Source of the DNA: Caminibacter mediatlanticus TB-2
GTDB lineage: Bacteria; Campylobacterota; Campylobacteria; Campylobacterales; Nautiliaceae
Length of the DNA stretch: 64,000 nucleotides
Reading direction: 5' to 3'
Assembly: GCF_005843985.1 (NCBI RefSeq)
Contig: NZ_CP040463.1
Coordinates: forward strand, 601,001-665,000
Shown here: in pieces, positions 34,503-43,935 of the stretch
How positions within the stretch are numbered: position 1 is the stretch's first letter
Layout: every line of letters begins with the position of its first letter
Program-made: the position numbers and the translations under genes
The notes under the pieces: generated by a model
Told to the model about the DNA's origin: nothing
What the model saw: the letters and a program-made list of their open reading frames with translations, nothing else
Database searches by the model: none

Positions 34503-36073
34503 AAAAGGAAATAAAAACTAATAAATTTAAAAAAATTTTTAATAATATAAATCTTTTTAAAAAATATAATTATAATATTAATGAGGTTGTAGGTGTTAAA
34601 GATAATGAAAAATATATTCTTTATGTTGACAAAAAATTAATTAGAATTTATAGAGGTCCTTTAAAATCAGCTCCATTAATATGCTCATCTTTATTATTAG
34701 AAGATGCAATATTTTATAATTTTGAAATTGAAAAAAATGTTATCAATAAAGTTGACATAAGTTCTTTTATTGAAACAAAAGTATATGAAGAAGCTGGAAT
34801 TGATGAAACTGAAGAATATGAAATAAAATATAAAATAGTTGATAAATTAAAAGATGATAAATATGTAATTATTGAGACTGTTATTGTTCCTATTTCAAAA
34901 ATAAATCAGAAATTTGAATATATTCTAAAAGAAACTGGATATATTGATTATATAAGCTTTCCTGCTTTTTCTTATAAAGCTTTATATGAAGAGCAAATTT
35001 TAAAAAAAGCAAATGATATTTTTGTTGTGATATTATTTGATAAAATTTTTTTAACATATTATTCTGATGGTGATTTAATTGGAATGACTACTGTTTCAGG
35101 TGGGCTTGATAAAATTTATGAATCATTAGCTGAGCTTAAAATCAAAGGGTATGATGAAGAACTATTTAAAAAACTTATAACTAAAAAAGGTTTATCTATT
35201 GGTAAATACTCTTCTAATGAATTAATAGTTTTAGAAAAATTAAAAAAATCTTTTTCAAAGATTGCTTCATATCTTACACAAGAAATAAATAAAATAAAAG
35301 ATAAATATAATATAATAGATATTGATAGAATTTTTATTACAAGTGAATATGGAGATATTGAGGGAATAGGTGAGTATTTAGAATCAGTATTAGATATACA
35401 AGTAAACAATTTTGAGTTTTATGAAAAATATAATTTAGATAGATTACCAATTGACCCATTTTTATTTCTTGGAATGTTAGAAACTCATTATGCATATAAG
35501 TTTGACAATCAAGAATACAACTTTTCACAATTTTTAAGAAAACCAACCTTTTTTTATCGTCCTTCTGGAATTTTCTTATTAACTTCTATTATAGTCTTAT
35601 TGGCTTTAAGTGCATATCCATTATATTTATTTATAAATGGTAAAATTTTTGAAAATAAAAATAAATTTTTAAATTCAGAAATATCAAATTTAATGAAAAC
35701 AAATATAAAATTAAATTCAGATTTAAAAAAACTCCAAAAACAAGCTAATTCTCTTGATAAAAGAATTAATTTAATTAAACAAGAAATTTCATATATACAA
35801 AGTTTTATAAAGGATGTGTATAAATTTAAATTTTCTTATTTGCCAAAATCTCAAGAATTAGTAGATATAACATATTTAATGAATAAAAATAAAGTATATG
35901 CTAAAATTATCAAATACAACAATGGAATTTATGAAATAAAAGTATTTTCATATAAAGAAACAAATATACCTAATCTTGTAAAAGATTTAACAGATAATGG
36001 ATTTTCAGTTGATTTTGATAAAATTGAATATAAAAATGGAAAATATAATTCTATTATTAGGATAAAAGAATGA
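34499..36073 (+). CDS. Type II secretion/MSHA-like assembly protein (PilM-PilN/MshI-like)
   Basis: The 524-aa protein has an actin-like cytoplasmic part (about 1-340) without clear nucleotide motifs, one membrane helix at about 352-376 (LTSIIVLLALSAYPLYLF), and then a periplasmic coiled coil (about 380-440) and a small folded domain. This is the layout of PilM fused to PilN, or MshI. It is the first of six overlapping genes ending in an ATPase and a TPR protein, comparable to the Cts transformation/secretion cluster of Campylobacter. Sequence similarity is weak; context carries the call. Confidence 0.55.
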   Translation: MKKEIKTNKFKKIFNNINLFKKYNYNINEVVGVKDNEKYILYVDKKLIRIYRGPLKSAPLICSSLLLEDAIFYNFEIEKNVINKVDISSFIETKVYEEAGIDETEEYEIKYKIVDKLKDDKYVIIETVIVPISKINQKFEYILKETGYIDYISFPAFSYKALYEEQILKKANDIFVVILFDKIFLTYYSDGDLIGMTTVSGGLDKIYESLAELKIKGYDEELFKKLITKKGLSIGKYSSNELIVLEKLKKSFSKIASYLTQEINKIKDKYNIIDIDRIFITSEYGDIEGIGEYLESVLDIQVNNFEFYEKYNLDRLPIDPFLFLGMLETHYAYKFDNQEYNFSQFLRKPTFFYRPSGIFLLTSIIVLLALSAYPLYLFINGKIFENKNKFLNSEISNLMKTNIKLNSDLKKLQKQANSLDKRINLIKQEISYIQSFIKDVYKFKFSYLPKSQELVDITYLMNKNKVYAKIIKYNNGIYEIKVFSYKETNIPNLVKDLTDNGFSVDFDKIEYKNGKYNSIIRIKE

Positions 36074-36711
36074 AATTGTTTGATAGAATAGATGAGTATT
36101 TTTATAGTAAGAGTAAAAAAGAATTCATTTATACAATATTATTATTTATTATTTTAGTTGCATTCATAATTTATTATTTTATTTATCCTATTGCACAACA
36201 ATATAATAAAAAACAAGAAAGTCAATTTCATTCACTTACTACTAAACTTAATAATTTAAAAATAACAAATAATGTTTTGCAAGCAAGAATAAATTTATTA
36301 AATAAAAAAATAAAACAACAAACATTGGAATTAGCTACTTTAAGTAAGAAAAAAATGTTTTATAATGAATTAGCTAATTTATTAGATTTTGCAGAGTTTG
36401 ACCAATATAAATGGGCAAAGTTAGTTAAAGACACTGTAAATGATGCGAAAGCAAAAGGTATGCTTGTTACAAATGTTGAAAACAAAATTTATGATGTAAA
36501 TATTATAAATAATAATAAACAAACAAATAAATTACCAAAGATTATAAAAAGAATGGATATAGGTATTGAATTAGAAGGTAAATATAAAAACTTTATTTAT
36601 TATTTATATAATTATGAAAATAGAAAAGAATTGATAAGGGTAAAAGAGATGAAAATTACTTCACCTTCAACTTTTTATGTGAAATTTTCTGTGTATGGAT
36701 ATGACAGATGA
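36070..36711 (+). CDS. PilO/MshJ-like inner-membrane assembly protein
   Basis: The 213-aa protein has a short cytoplasmic start, one membrane helix (about 20-42), a coiled coil (about 50-95), and a ferredoxin-like C-terminal domain ending in VKEMKITSPSTFYVKFSVYG. This is the PilO/GspM/MshJ layout. Such proteins pair with PilN in the inner-membrane platform. Overlaps of 4 bases on each side tie it into the operon. The call is by architecture and context. Confidence 0.55.
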   Translation: MKLFDRIDEYFYSKSKKEFIYTILLFIILVAFIIYYFIYPIAQQYNKKQESQFHSLTTKLNNLKITNNVLQARINLLNKKIKQQTLELATLSKKKMFYNELANLLDFAEFDQYKWAKLVKDTVNDAKAKGMLVTNVENKIYDVNIINNNKQTNKLPKIIKRMDIGIELEGKYKNFIYYLYNYENRKELIRVKEMKITSPSTFYVKFSVYGYDR

Positions 36712-37130
36712 AAAAGTTTATAATATTAGGGACTTTAAATTTATTTTTATTTGCACAAAATGATATATATTTAGAATATGTTAATAAACTTGTAAACTAT
36801 AACTTTGTTCTTAAAAATATTGAAAATAAAAATGCACCTTTTGAAATAAAAGAAAAACAAAATAAGGTATTTAATCAATTTCAAAAATTAGAGAAAAAAA
36901 TTAAAGTAAAGTTAATTAATATTTTTGATAATCAAGCGTATGTAAAAATTATACATTATTTAGGTGACCAAATTACAAAAGTAGAAAAAAAATGGATTAA
37001 AGTCGGAGATAAAATTGGTACATGTAAAGTTGATAGAATTACATTTGATAGTTTAATTTTAAAATGTAAACATAAAACCATTACTAAAACAGTAAATAAA
37101 AAGATAATAAATATTAAGGAAGAGAGATGA
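36708..37130 (+). CDS. Small exported protein, MshK/PilP-like (possibly CtsR-like)
   Basis: The 140-aa product begins with a signal peptide (about 1-16, ending LFLFAQ). The C-terminal half reads as a small beta domain (VKLINIFDNQAYVKI, KWIKVGDKIGTCKVDRIT), like the PilP/GspC homology region that links the inner-membrane platform to the secretin. It lies directly before the secretin gene with 4-base overlaps, exactly where pilP or mshK is expected. It has no other recognisable motif. Confidence 0.5.
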   Translation: MKKFIILGTLNLFLFAQNDIYLEYVNKLVNYNFVLKNIENKNAPFEIKEKQNKVFNQFQKLEKKIKVKLINIFDNQAYVKIIHYLGDQITKVEKKWIKVGDKIGTCKVDRITFDSLILKCKHKTITKTVNKKIINIKEER

Positions 37131-38479
37131 AAAAGTTTTTTGTAATAATCTTTGTATTAATTACATCCATTTATGCAAATAGTTGTGAAGGTAAATTATT
37201 TAGTTATTCTAATAGTTTAAATGAAAAAGACAGACTAAGCATAAAAAACTTTTTATATGTACTTGCTACACAAAAGTGTAATATTAATGTAATAATAAAA
37301 GATGAAAAAGCAAGAAAAATATTAAATCAAAAAATGCCATTTGTTAGAATAAAAGATTATACTTTAACCCAAATAATGGATTTAATTTTAAAACAAAGAG
37401 GTCTTTTTTATGACTTAAATAATAATGAATTAACTATTAGTTATTATAAAACAAAAAATTATAAAATTGATTTTATTTCAAGTACAAGAAAAGGCGAAGC
37501 AGTTTTAGATGCAACTAATAATAAAATTACAAATAATTATGATTTTAATTTTTGGGATACTTTAAAAGAACAATTAACTATTCTTCTTAAAAATAACACT
37601 GAAAATAAAAATATATATGAACCAATAGTAAATAAAGACACTGGAATTGTTGTAGTTACAGGGGATATGAAACAAATTAAAGCAGTTGATAAATTTATGA
37701 ATAATTTATTAAACTCTTTAACAAAAGAAGTATTAATAGATGTAAAAATTTATAGCGTTGAACTTAGTAAATCTCATAAAACAGGTATAGATTGGAGTCA
37801 ATTATCGCTTTCACTTCCTAACTCATCTGTTCCATTAAGAGCAAAATATATATTTGGAAGTGGTTCTATTTTTAATTCTGCTACATTTAATTCAGCAGCA
37901 TTTTTGAACTTTTTAGCTCAAAATGGTAATGTTAATTCAATCTCTAATCCAAAAATAATGACTCTTAATAATCAAAAAGCGATAATAAGTGTTGGTGATA
38001 CGATTTATTATAAATATGCTTCAAAAGTTGTTACAGACCAAAATGGTAATCCTCAAACTCAATATACTATTGGGAATAAATTTGTAGGTGTTATTTTGGA
38101 TATTACGCCTCAAATTAGTGATGATGGTACAATTATTTTAAGTATAGCTCCTCGTATTAGTGCATTTAGAGATTTAAATCAATTAAGTACTCAAACAGTT
38201 AGAGACATGCCACCTGATACAAAAGATAATACAATGCTTAGTGTTGTAAAAGTAAAAGACAATGATACAATTGTACTTGGTGGATTAATCAGTGATGATA
38301 AAAGTTTAAAAGTAAATGGTGTTCCTATTTTAAAAGAGATTCCTATTGTAAAATATCTTTTTTCATCAAAAGAGAGAATAACTAATAAAAAAGAATTAGT
38401 TTTTGTAATTACACCTCACATTATAAATTTAAAAAAGAAAAAAACATTAAGGGATTTAGGATTTGGTAAAATTCAGTGA
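37127..38479 (+). CDS. Secretin (GspD/PilQ/MshL family, CtsD-like)
   Basis: The 450-aa protein has a signal peptide (about 1-17), an N-terminal STN-like domain (about 40-110), a linker, and the secretin core: VVTGDMKQIKAV near 182, VEISDVKIYS-type strands near 205, SNPKIMTLNNQKAIISVG near 280, GVILDITPQISDDGTIILSI near 325, and the closing IPIVKYLFSSKERITNKKEL. It forms the outer-membrane ring of type II secretion, type IV pilus or DNA-uptake machines. The short length fits MshL and CtsD rather than PilQ. Confidence 0.85.
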   Translation: MKKFFVIIFVLITSIYANSCEGKLFSYSNSLNEKDRLSIKNFLYVLATQKCNINVIIKDEKARKILNQKMPFVRIKDYTLTQIMDLILKQRGLFYDLNNNELTISYYKTKNYKIDFISSTRKGEAVLDATNNKITNNYDFNFWDTLKEQLTILLKNNTENKNIYEPIVNKDTGIVVVTGDMKQIKAVDKFMNNLLNSLTKEVLIDVKIYSVELSKSHKTGIDWSQLSLSLPNSSVPLRAKYIFGSGSIFNSATFNSAAFLNFLAQNGNVNSISNPKIMTLNNQKAIISVGDTIYYKYASKVVTDQNGNPQTQYTIGNKFVGVILDITPQISDDGTIILSIAPRISAFRDLNQLSTQTVRDMPPDTKDNTMLSVVKVKDNDTIVLGGLISDDKSLKVNGVPILKEIPIVKYLFSSKERITNKKELVFVITPHIINLKKKKTLRDLGFGKIQ

Positions 38480-39197
38480 AGCAAAAGAACTATTTAGGGA
38501 TGTAGTTGATTTAAATTCTTATATTCCTCTTACCTCTTCTGAGAAAACAAAAAATGATCTAATCAGTGCTATTGAGCAAAAAGAAAAAATGATTTTATTA
38601 ACAGGTGAAGCAGGAAGTGGTAAAAGTCTTTTATTAAAAAAAATATATAATGAATTACAAAGTAAAAAAAAGATTTTTTATGTAACAAACCCTTATTTAG
38701 AAATAAATTCACTTTTAAGTTTATTAAAAAATATTGAATTAAATGTACATCAAATTTTACTTTTAGATGAAGCACAACTTTTAAATTCAGAAACTTGGGA
38801 GAATTTGAGAATTTATGCTGATAGAGGAAATGTAACAATTGTCTTTGCAACACATGATACTAATGTTAAAGAGTTATTGGAAAAGAAACATTTTAGTACA
38901 AGGATAAACTATATTATCCCATTAAAAAAAGTTTCCAAACAAGAAGTAGAGAAGTTTATTATGACTAAACTTTTAAAAAATAATTTAAATGAGATTGCAG
39001 ATATGTTTACTGACAAAAATTTTAAAAAAATATATAAGTATTCAAAAGGTTCTTTAAGAGCAGTAAATCAATTAATGTTTAAATTGTTTGATGTATTAGA
39101 TTATTTTAATAAAAAATATCCTAATAAAATTGGTAGTAAAATTGATAATAAATATATTGAAATAGCTATAATGGATTTAAAGGCTCATAATGCATAG
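38463..39197 (+). CDS. ExeA/MshM-like AAA ATPase (CtsP-like)
   Basis: The 244-aa ATPase has Walker A TGEAGSGKS (about 44-52), Walker B ILLLDEAQ near 100, and sensor 1 IVFATHD near 123, followed by a helical lid. It lacks the C-terminal peptidoglycan-binding domain of ExeA, so it corresponds to MshM or CtsP. The start is a TTG at 38463 inside the end of the secretin gene (17-base overlap), since no ATG fits. It probably supports assembly of the machine; the main secretion ATPase (GspE type) is not in this window. Confidence 0.75.
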   Translation: MVKFSEAKELFRDVVDLNSYIPLTSSEKTKNDLISAIEQKEKMILLTGEAGSGKSLLLKKIYNELQSKKKIFYVTNPYLEINSLLSLLKNIELNVHQILLLDEAQLLNSETWENLRIYADRGNVTIVFATHDTNVKELLEKKHFSTRINYIIPLKKVSKQEVEKFIMTKLLKNNLNEIADMFTDKNFKKIYKYSKGSLRAVNQLMFKLFDVLDYFNKKYPNKIGSKIDNKYIEIAIMDLKAHNA

Positions 39198-39924
39198 ATA
39201 TGAAGAGTTAGAAAAGTTATATTATAAAAAAAAACGGATAAAGATTCTTATATTTTTTATAATAAGCTTATTTTTTTTAATTTCTTTTTATATTATCTTA
39301 AATTCAAAAAAATTTTTTAATCAAAAAAAAATTACTGAAGTTAAAGAAAACTTAATTTTAGAAAAAAATATTTCAGTAGGAATTAATAAAAAAGAAAATA
39401 ATATAAGTATAAAAAAGAAAAAAATATTGGTTACGGATAAAAATAAAAGTAGTATTTCTTATAAAAAAATAGTCAAGCTTACATTTATATTGCCTAAGTT
39501 AGATAAGGATGATATTAATTTAGTTAAATCTTCTCAAAAACAAAATAAAAATAAAATTAAAAACAATAAACCTCAAAAAACAATCCAAGAGACTCCTAAA
39601 ATAATAACTAAAAATATTCAATTAAAAGAGAAAAAAACAGATATTAATAATTTAATTAAAAAATTTGAAGCTAATCCATCTTATGATTTAGCATTAAGTA
39701 TTGCAAAATATTATTATAATTTAAATAAAATAAAACTTGCTCAAATTTGGACTATTAAAGCTAATAACTTAAATCCATCAAAAGTTGATAGTTGGATAAT
39801 GTTTGCCGATATATTAAAAAAAGAAGGTAAAACACAAAAAGCAAAAGAAATTTTAAAAATTTATATAGAACAATATGGCGATAATGAAAAAATAATAAAA
39901 AAATTAAGGAGTCTTGGTGAATGA
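39190..39924 (+). CDS. TPR membrane protein, MshN-like
   Basis: The 244-aa protein has a charged start, one membrane helix (about 18-38), a long lysine-rich disordered region (about 50-155), and two to three TPR-like repeats at the end (ALSIAKYYYNLNKIKLAQ, SWIMFADILKKEGKTQKAK). The same layout is seen in MshN of the MSHA pilus system. It is the last gene of the set: neither the GspE/MshE ATPase, the GspF/MshG platform protein nor pilins follow. It overlaps the HDOD gene by 8 bases. Confidence 0.6.
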   Translation: MHRYEELEKLYYKKKRIKILIFFIISLFFLISFYIILNSKKFFNQKKITEVKENLILEKNISVGINKKENNISIKKKKILVTDKNKSSISYKKIVKLTFILPKLDKDDINLVKSSQKQNKNKIKNNKPQKTIQETPKIITKNIQLKEKKTDINNLIKKFEANPSYDLALSIAKYYYNLNKIKLAQIWTIKANNLNPSKVDSWIMFADILKKEGKTQKAKEILKIYIEQYGDNEKIIKKLRSLGE

Positions 39925-40699
39925 TAAAATTTTAAAAAGAATAAATTCTTTACCACCTCTACCTAAGTCAGTATTAGAAGTACAAAGAATTACATCAGAT
40001 GAAAATGCTTCAATAAAAGATTTAGTGAAAGTGATAAAAGAAGATCCTATGCTAACAGCAAATCTATTAAAAGTTGCTAATTCACCTTTGTATGGTTTTG
40101 CAAGGGAAATAAAAAATGTTGACCGAGCAGTTTCTTTATTTGGAATGACACCAATTAAAGGGTTCGTTATTTCTTTTGCAGTAAGAAATAGTATGAAATT
40201 TGATTTGAGTGCATATGGAATTACTGAGACAATGTTTCATGATGTCTCGATTAAAAGGAATGCATTGGCCTTTAATTGGTATAAAGGTTCGAAATTACTT
40301 GATGTTATTGCAACAGATTCGTTTTTATTAGATATTGGAGCTGTAATTATTTCATTAATATTAATTTCAGAAGATAAAGCAGATGAGTTTAAAACAAAAC
40401 TTAATAAACAAAATAGGGAAGAATTAGAAAAAGAATATGTAGAAGCTACAACAATAGAGATTACTTATGAAATATTTAAACATTGGCATTTTGGTGATGA
40501 TTTAATCGCTCCAATAGAAAATTTAGCAAAAAATGAGCTTTCTAATGAAAGTGCTTGTGCATTAGATGTAATTAGGACAATGTTTAATATGTTAGGAGAA
40601 GATGAAAAAGATTATAAAAAAGCTTTTGAAAAAGCTAAAAATTATAATTTAAATTTAGAAAAGTTGAATAAAGCATTTGAGATTGTAAAAGGAAATTAA
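39917..40699 (+). CDS. HDOD-domain signalling protein
   Basis: I place the start at GTG 39917, five bases behind AAGGAG; a TTG one codon earlier is too close to that site. The 260-aa protein is an HDOD domain: INSLPPLPKSVLEVQ at the start, IKEDPMLTANLLKVANSPLYGF near 38, and AVSLFGMTPIKGFVISFAV near 68. HDOD proteins are HD-like but lack the catalytic pair and act as adaptors in chemotaxis, motility and stress signalling. The gene sits between the secretion-like operon and rnr with overlaps on both sides. Confidence 0.85.
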   Translation: MNDKILKRINSLPPLPKSVLEVQRITSDENASIKDLVKVIKEDPMLTANLLKVANSPLYGFAREIKNVDRAVSLFGMTPIKGFVISFAVRNSMKFDLSAYGITETMFHDVSIKRNALAFNWYKGSKLLDVIATDSFLLDIGAVIISLILISEDKADEFKTKLNKQNREELEKEYVEATTIEITYEIFKHWHFGDDLIAPIENLAKNELSNESACALDVIRTMFNMLGEDEKDYKKAFEKAKNYNLNLEKLNKAFEIVKGN

Positions 40700-42651
40700 T
40701 GAAAGAATTTGTATTTAAGCTTGTAAAAGGTTTAGCAAGAAAAGATATTCCAAGGGATAAGAGAGACATTATTAATGATTTAATTGCTCTTGGTATTTTA
40801 GAAAATGGTCAAATTTTGAAAATAAAACCTAAATATAGAGCAGGGAAGGTTGATATAACGAAAAAAGGTTTTGGGTTTTTAATTCCGATTGGAGTTAAAG
40901 AGAGAGATTATATAATAGAATCTCATCATTTAAATGGAGCAAGCAAAGGTGATTTAGTAATTGCTGAAATAATTAAAAGAAAAAAAGGTCGTCCTAAGGC
41001 TAAGGTAGTTTATATTTTAGAAAAATCTTTTGTATATAGTGTTGTTTATTTAAAGTATGAATTTAAAAATGGTAGAAAAGTGCCAGTTTTAAGAAATGTT
41101 AAAACAGACCAACCAGTATATGTTAATGAAAAGAAAAAAACATTAAAAAAACTTCCTGATGGAGCTGTATTTAAAGTTAATAATTATACGGCTAAAATTG
41201 AAGAAGTATTAGGAGTTTTACAAGACCCTTGGGTTGATGAAAAAATTTCTCTTGGGCTTTATAATAAAAAAGAGGAGTTTAGTAAAAAAGCTATAAAAGA
41301 AGCAAAAGCATTTGGAGATTATGTAGATAAATTAATGTATCCTGATAGGGTAGATTTAACTAATTTATCATTTTGTACAATTGACCCTCCTACTGCAAAA
41401 GACCATGATGATGCTATTTATTTTGATAAAGAAAAAAACGAGTTATATGTTGCTATTGCTGATGTTAGCGAATATGTGTATTTAAATGGAAATATTGATA
41501 AGGAAGCAAAAGAAAGAGGTTTTAGTATTTACTTTCCACATAAAGCAATTCCTATGCTTCCAAGAGAACTTAGTGAAAATATTTGTTCTTTGAAAGAAAA
41601 TGAAGATAGATTAGCGTTTGTTTTTAAAATTTCTTTTGATGATAATAATGAAGTAATAAAAGAAGAGCTATTTGAAGCTATTATTCACTCACATAGGAAA
41701 TATTCATATGATAGAGTAGATGAATTTTTAGAAGGAAAGTTTGAAAATATTGATGAAATTGATAAAGAGATTTTGTCTTGGCTTATGCCTTTGTGGGAAA
41801 AGGTAAAACATATAAGAACTGAGAGACTAAAAACAGGTTTAGAATTTGAGAGTGATGAAATTAGAATGAGTTTAGATGAAAATGGAATGATAAAAGAGGT
41901 TAAAATAGAAAAAGAAACTCCTTCTCATAAACTTATAGAAGATTGTATGTTACTTGCAAATAAAGCAGCAGCTAAAATGATAGATTTTGGTATTTTTAGA
42001 GTTCATGAAAAACCATCTCAAACTTCACTTGATGAACTTTATTCTGAGCTTGGAGCTTTAGGGATAGATGTTGATGTAGATGAAAAAGATTTTGTAAAGG
42101 TTGTAGAAAAAATTCAAGCCCAAGCAAAAGAGTTAGGAATTAAAAAATTTGTTGATAAACTAATAATTCGCTCTCAACAACAAGCAAGATATGATGCTGC
42201 TTGTACACCTCATTTTGCATTAGGTTTTGATAGATATACACATTTTACTTCTCCAATTAGAAGATATTCTGATTTAACTCTTCATAGGCTTCTTAAAGCA
42301 ACAATAAAAAATCAGCAAAAAATAGTTGATTATATTTTAAGAAATGTAGAAGCATTAGTAGTTAAATTAAGTGAGCTTGAAAGAGAAGCTATGAAAGTGG
42401 AATGGGATTTTTATGATAGAAAATATGCAAGAGTTGCTGAGCTTAATATTGGTAAAAAATATGAAGGAATTATTGAAGATAAAGAAATTCCTCCAATTGC
42501 TAAAATTTTAGAAGATAAATTGCTTGGTGCAAGAGTATTTTTAAAAAATACAGAAAAATTTAATCTATTTGAAAAAGTAGATGTAGAGATTGTAAGTAGT
42601 AATATTGCTACTGCGAAAATAAAAGGAAAAGCTTATAAAAAATTAGTATGA
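40699..42651 (+). CDS. rnr: Ribonuclease R (RNase II/RNR family exoribonuclease)
   Basis: The 650-aa protein has an N-terminal helical part, cold-shock-like domains (VDITKKGFGFLIP near 55), and the RNB catalytic domain with CTIDPPTAKDHDDAIYFD near 230 and TSPIRRYSDLTLHR near 520. The C-terminus holds a reduced S1-like region, much shorter than in E. coli RNase R, as usual for Campylobacterota. It degrades structured RNA 3' to 5'. It shares one base with the end of the HDOD gene and overlaps the convergent fadL-like gene by 9 bases. Confidence 0.92.
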   Translation: MKEFVFKLVKGLARKDIPRDKRDIINDLIALGILENGQILKIKPKYRAGKVDITKKGFGFLIPIGVKERDYIIESHHLNGASKGDLVIAEIIKRKKGRPKAKVVYILEKSFVYSVVYLKYEFKNGRKVPVLRNVKTDQPVYVNEKKKTLKKLPDGAVFKVNNYTAKIEEVLGVLQDPWVDEKISLGLYNKKEEFSKKAIKEAKAFGDYVDKLMYPDRVDLTNLSFCTIDPPTAKDHDDAIYFDKEKNELYVAIADVSEYVYLNGNIDKEAKERGFSIYFPHKAIPMLPRELSENICSLKENEDRLAFVFKISFDDNNEVIKEELFEAIIHSHRKYSYDRVDEFLEGKFENIDEIDKEILSWLMPLWEKVKHIRTERLKTGLEFESDEIRMSLDENGMIKEVKIEKETPSHKLIEDCMLLANKAAAKMIDFGIFRVHEKPSQTSLDELYSELGALGIDVDVDEKDFVKVVEKIQAQAKELGIKKFVDKLIIRSQQQARYDAACTPHFALGFDRYTHFTSPIRRYSDLTLHRLLKATIKNQQKIVDYILRNVEALVVKLSELEREAMKVEWDFYDRKYARVAELNIGKKYEGIIEDKEIPPIAKILEDKLLGARVFLKNTEKFNLFEKVDVEIVSSNIATAKIKGKAYKKLV

Positions 42652-43896
42652 ATAGTTCATACCAAATGCAAATAGATAAGCTCCTCCTTCTTTAAATGTT
42701 CCATTTATATAGCTATTTGAGATATTATCATATATTTTTGCATTTCTATTTTTTTGTTTTGTATATAATGCTGAAATGCCAATTGTTAACCTATCATCAT
42801 ATTTATATTTAATTCCTCCTGAGAAGATATGTTTATCACTATCTGGTAGACTAAAATCAATTGTAGAATCAGGTACTGGAGTTTTATCATAGGCATATCC
42901 AAGCATAGCAGTTAATTTATCTGTACATTTATGAGTAATTCCTATCCTATAAGTGTTGACATCTTTCCAGTTTTTTTGCTTAGCTGTTCCAAAAATTCCA
43001 TTAACAATAGGGTCTTCAAAATCAAAATCTAATTTTTTATAACTTGACCAATATGTTCTATCGTATACAAATTCAATAGTTGTTTTATTAAATGTTTTTG
43101 CAAAAGCAATATTTAATGTTGCAGGAAGTGGAATTGTGACTTTTCCTTTTGTATTAAATGTTTTTACAGCGGTTGTTGGTTGTTGAAGTAAGGCAAGTGA
43201 ATAATAGCCACTTGCATTTCCTGAAAGTGATAAATTTATTTTTGAGCGATAAGTAATTGCAAATTTTGTTGAATTATTTAATCTATATGAAATTGCAGCA
43301 TTCCATCCTTTATCAAAACTTGTTCCATTTAAATATTCAGAATATAAAGGAGTGTAAGTACCATTTCCGTTAGGTTTTAATCCTAAAACATTTGCAATTC
43401 CTTCTGATTTTACAAATCTAATTCCAAAAGCAATTGCTAAATTTTCATTTATTTTTTTAGCAATTGAAGGGTTGATTTCTATTGTTTTTAAAGTGAATTC
43501 TTTAGCGCCTGCTTCTGGAATAGTATCATCCCATCTTTTAGATAAGCCTCCGGGATAAATTATAGAGAGTCCAAATCTATATGAGTTATAATCTTTTGAA
43601 GCAAAATGAAAAATAGGAAGTGCAAAATCTTCTTTTCTTGAATAATAAATTTCACCATTATTATTTTGAAATTTAACTTTATTTAAATGAATAAAAAGAG
43701 AAGTTAATTCAAAATAATTTTTATTTGGATTATTAAATGTCATATTTGCTGGGTTATAATATGCACTATCTGCACCATTTGCATTTGCAACATTAGCAGC
43801 ACTTAATGCAAGCCCGTTTAATGATTGTTCAGGAATTTTATATCCATTAGCAAATAAATAACAAGCCGTTAATGATACAAGAATAGTTTTTTTCAT
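42643..43896 (-). CDS. FadL/OmpP1-type outer-membrane transport protein
   Basis: The 417-aa protein has a signal peptide (about 1-17) followed by GYKIPEQSLNGLALSAANVANANGADSAYYNPA, the hatch and plug signature of FadL-family porins, and then regular amphipathic strands ending in an aromatic residue (NYSY), as outer-membrane barrels do. The family imports hydrophobic compounds such as fatty acids or aromatics. It stands alone; no fatty-acid degradation genes are nearby, so the substrate is unknown. Confidence 0.88.
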   Translation of the reverse strand: MKKTILVSLTACYLFANGYKIPEQSLNGLALSAANVANANGADSAYYNPANMTFNNPNKNYFELTSLFIHLNKVKFQNNNGEIYYSRKEDFALPIFHFASKDYNSYRFGLSIIYPGGLSKRWDDTIPEAGAKEFTLKTIEINPSIAKKINENLAIAFGIRFVKSEGIANVLGLKPNGNGTYTPLYSEYLNGTSFDKGWNAAISYRLNNSTKFAITYRSKINLSLSGNASGYYSLALLQQPTTAVKTFNTKGKVTIPLPATLNIAFAKTFNKTTIEFVYDRTYWSSYKKLDFDFEDPIVNGIFGTAKQKNWKDVNTYRIGITHKCTDKLTAMLGYAYDKTPVPDSTIDFSLPDSDKHIFSGGIKYKYDDRLTIGISALYTKQKNRNAKIYDNISNSYINGTFKEGGAYLFAFGMNYSY

Positions 43897-43912
43897 TTTT
43901 TTTCCTTTTTAG

Positions 43913-43918
43913 TATAAT
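43913..43918 (+). promoter_or_regulatory. -10 element ahead of holA
   Basis: TATAAT (43913-43918) lies between the divergent fadL-like gene and holA. It would start transcription near 43925, leaving an unusually short leader before ATG 43936. Confidence 0.5.
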
Positions 43919-43935
43919 TTTACAAAAAGTTGAGG

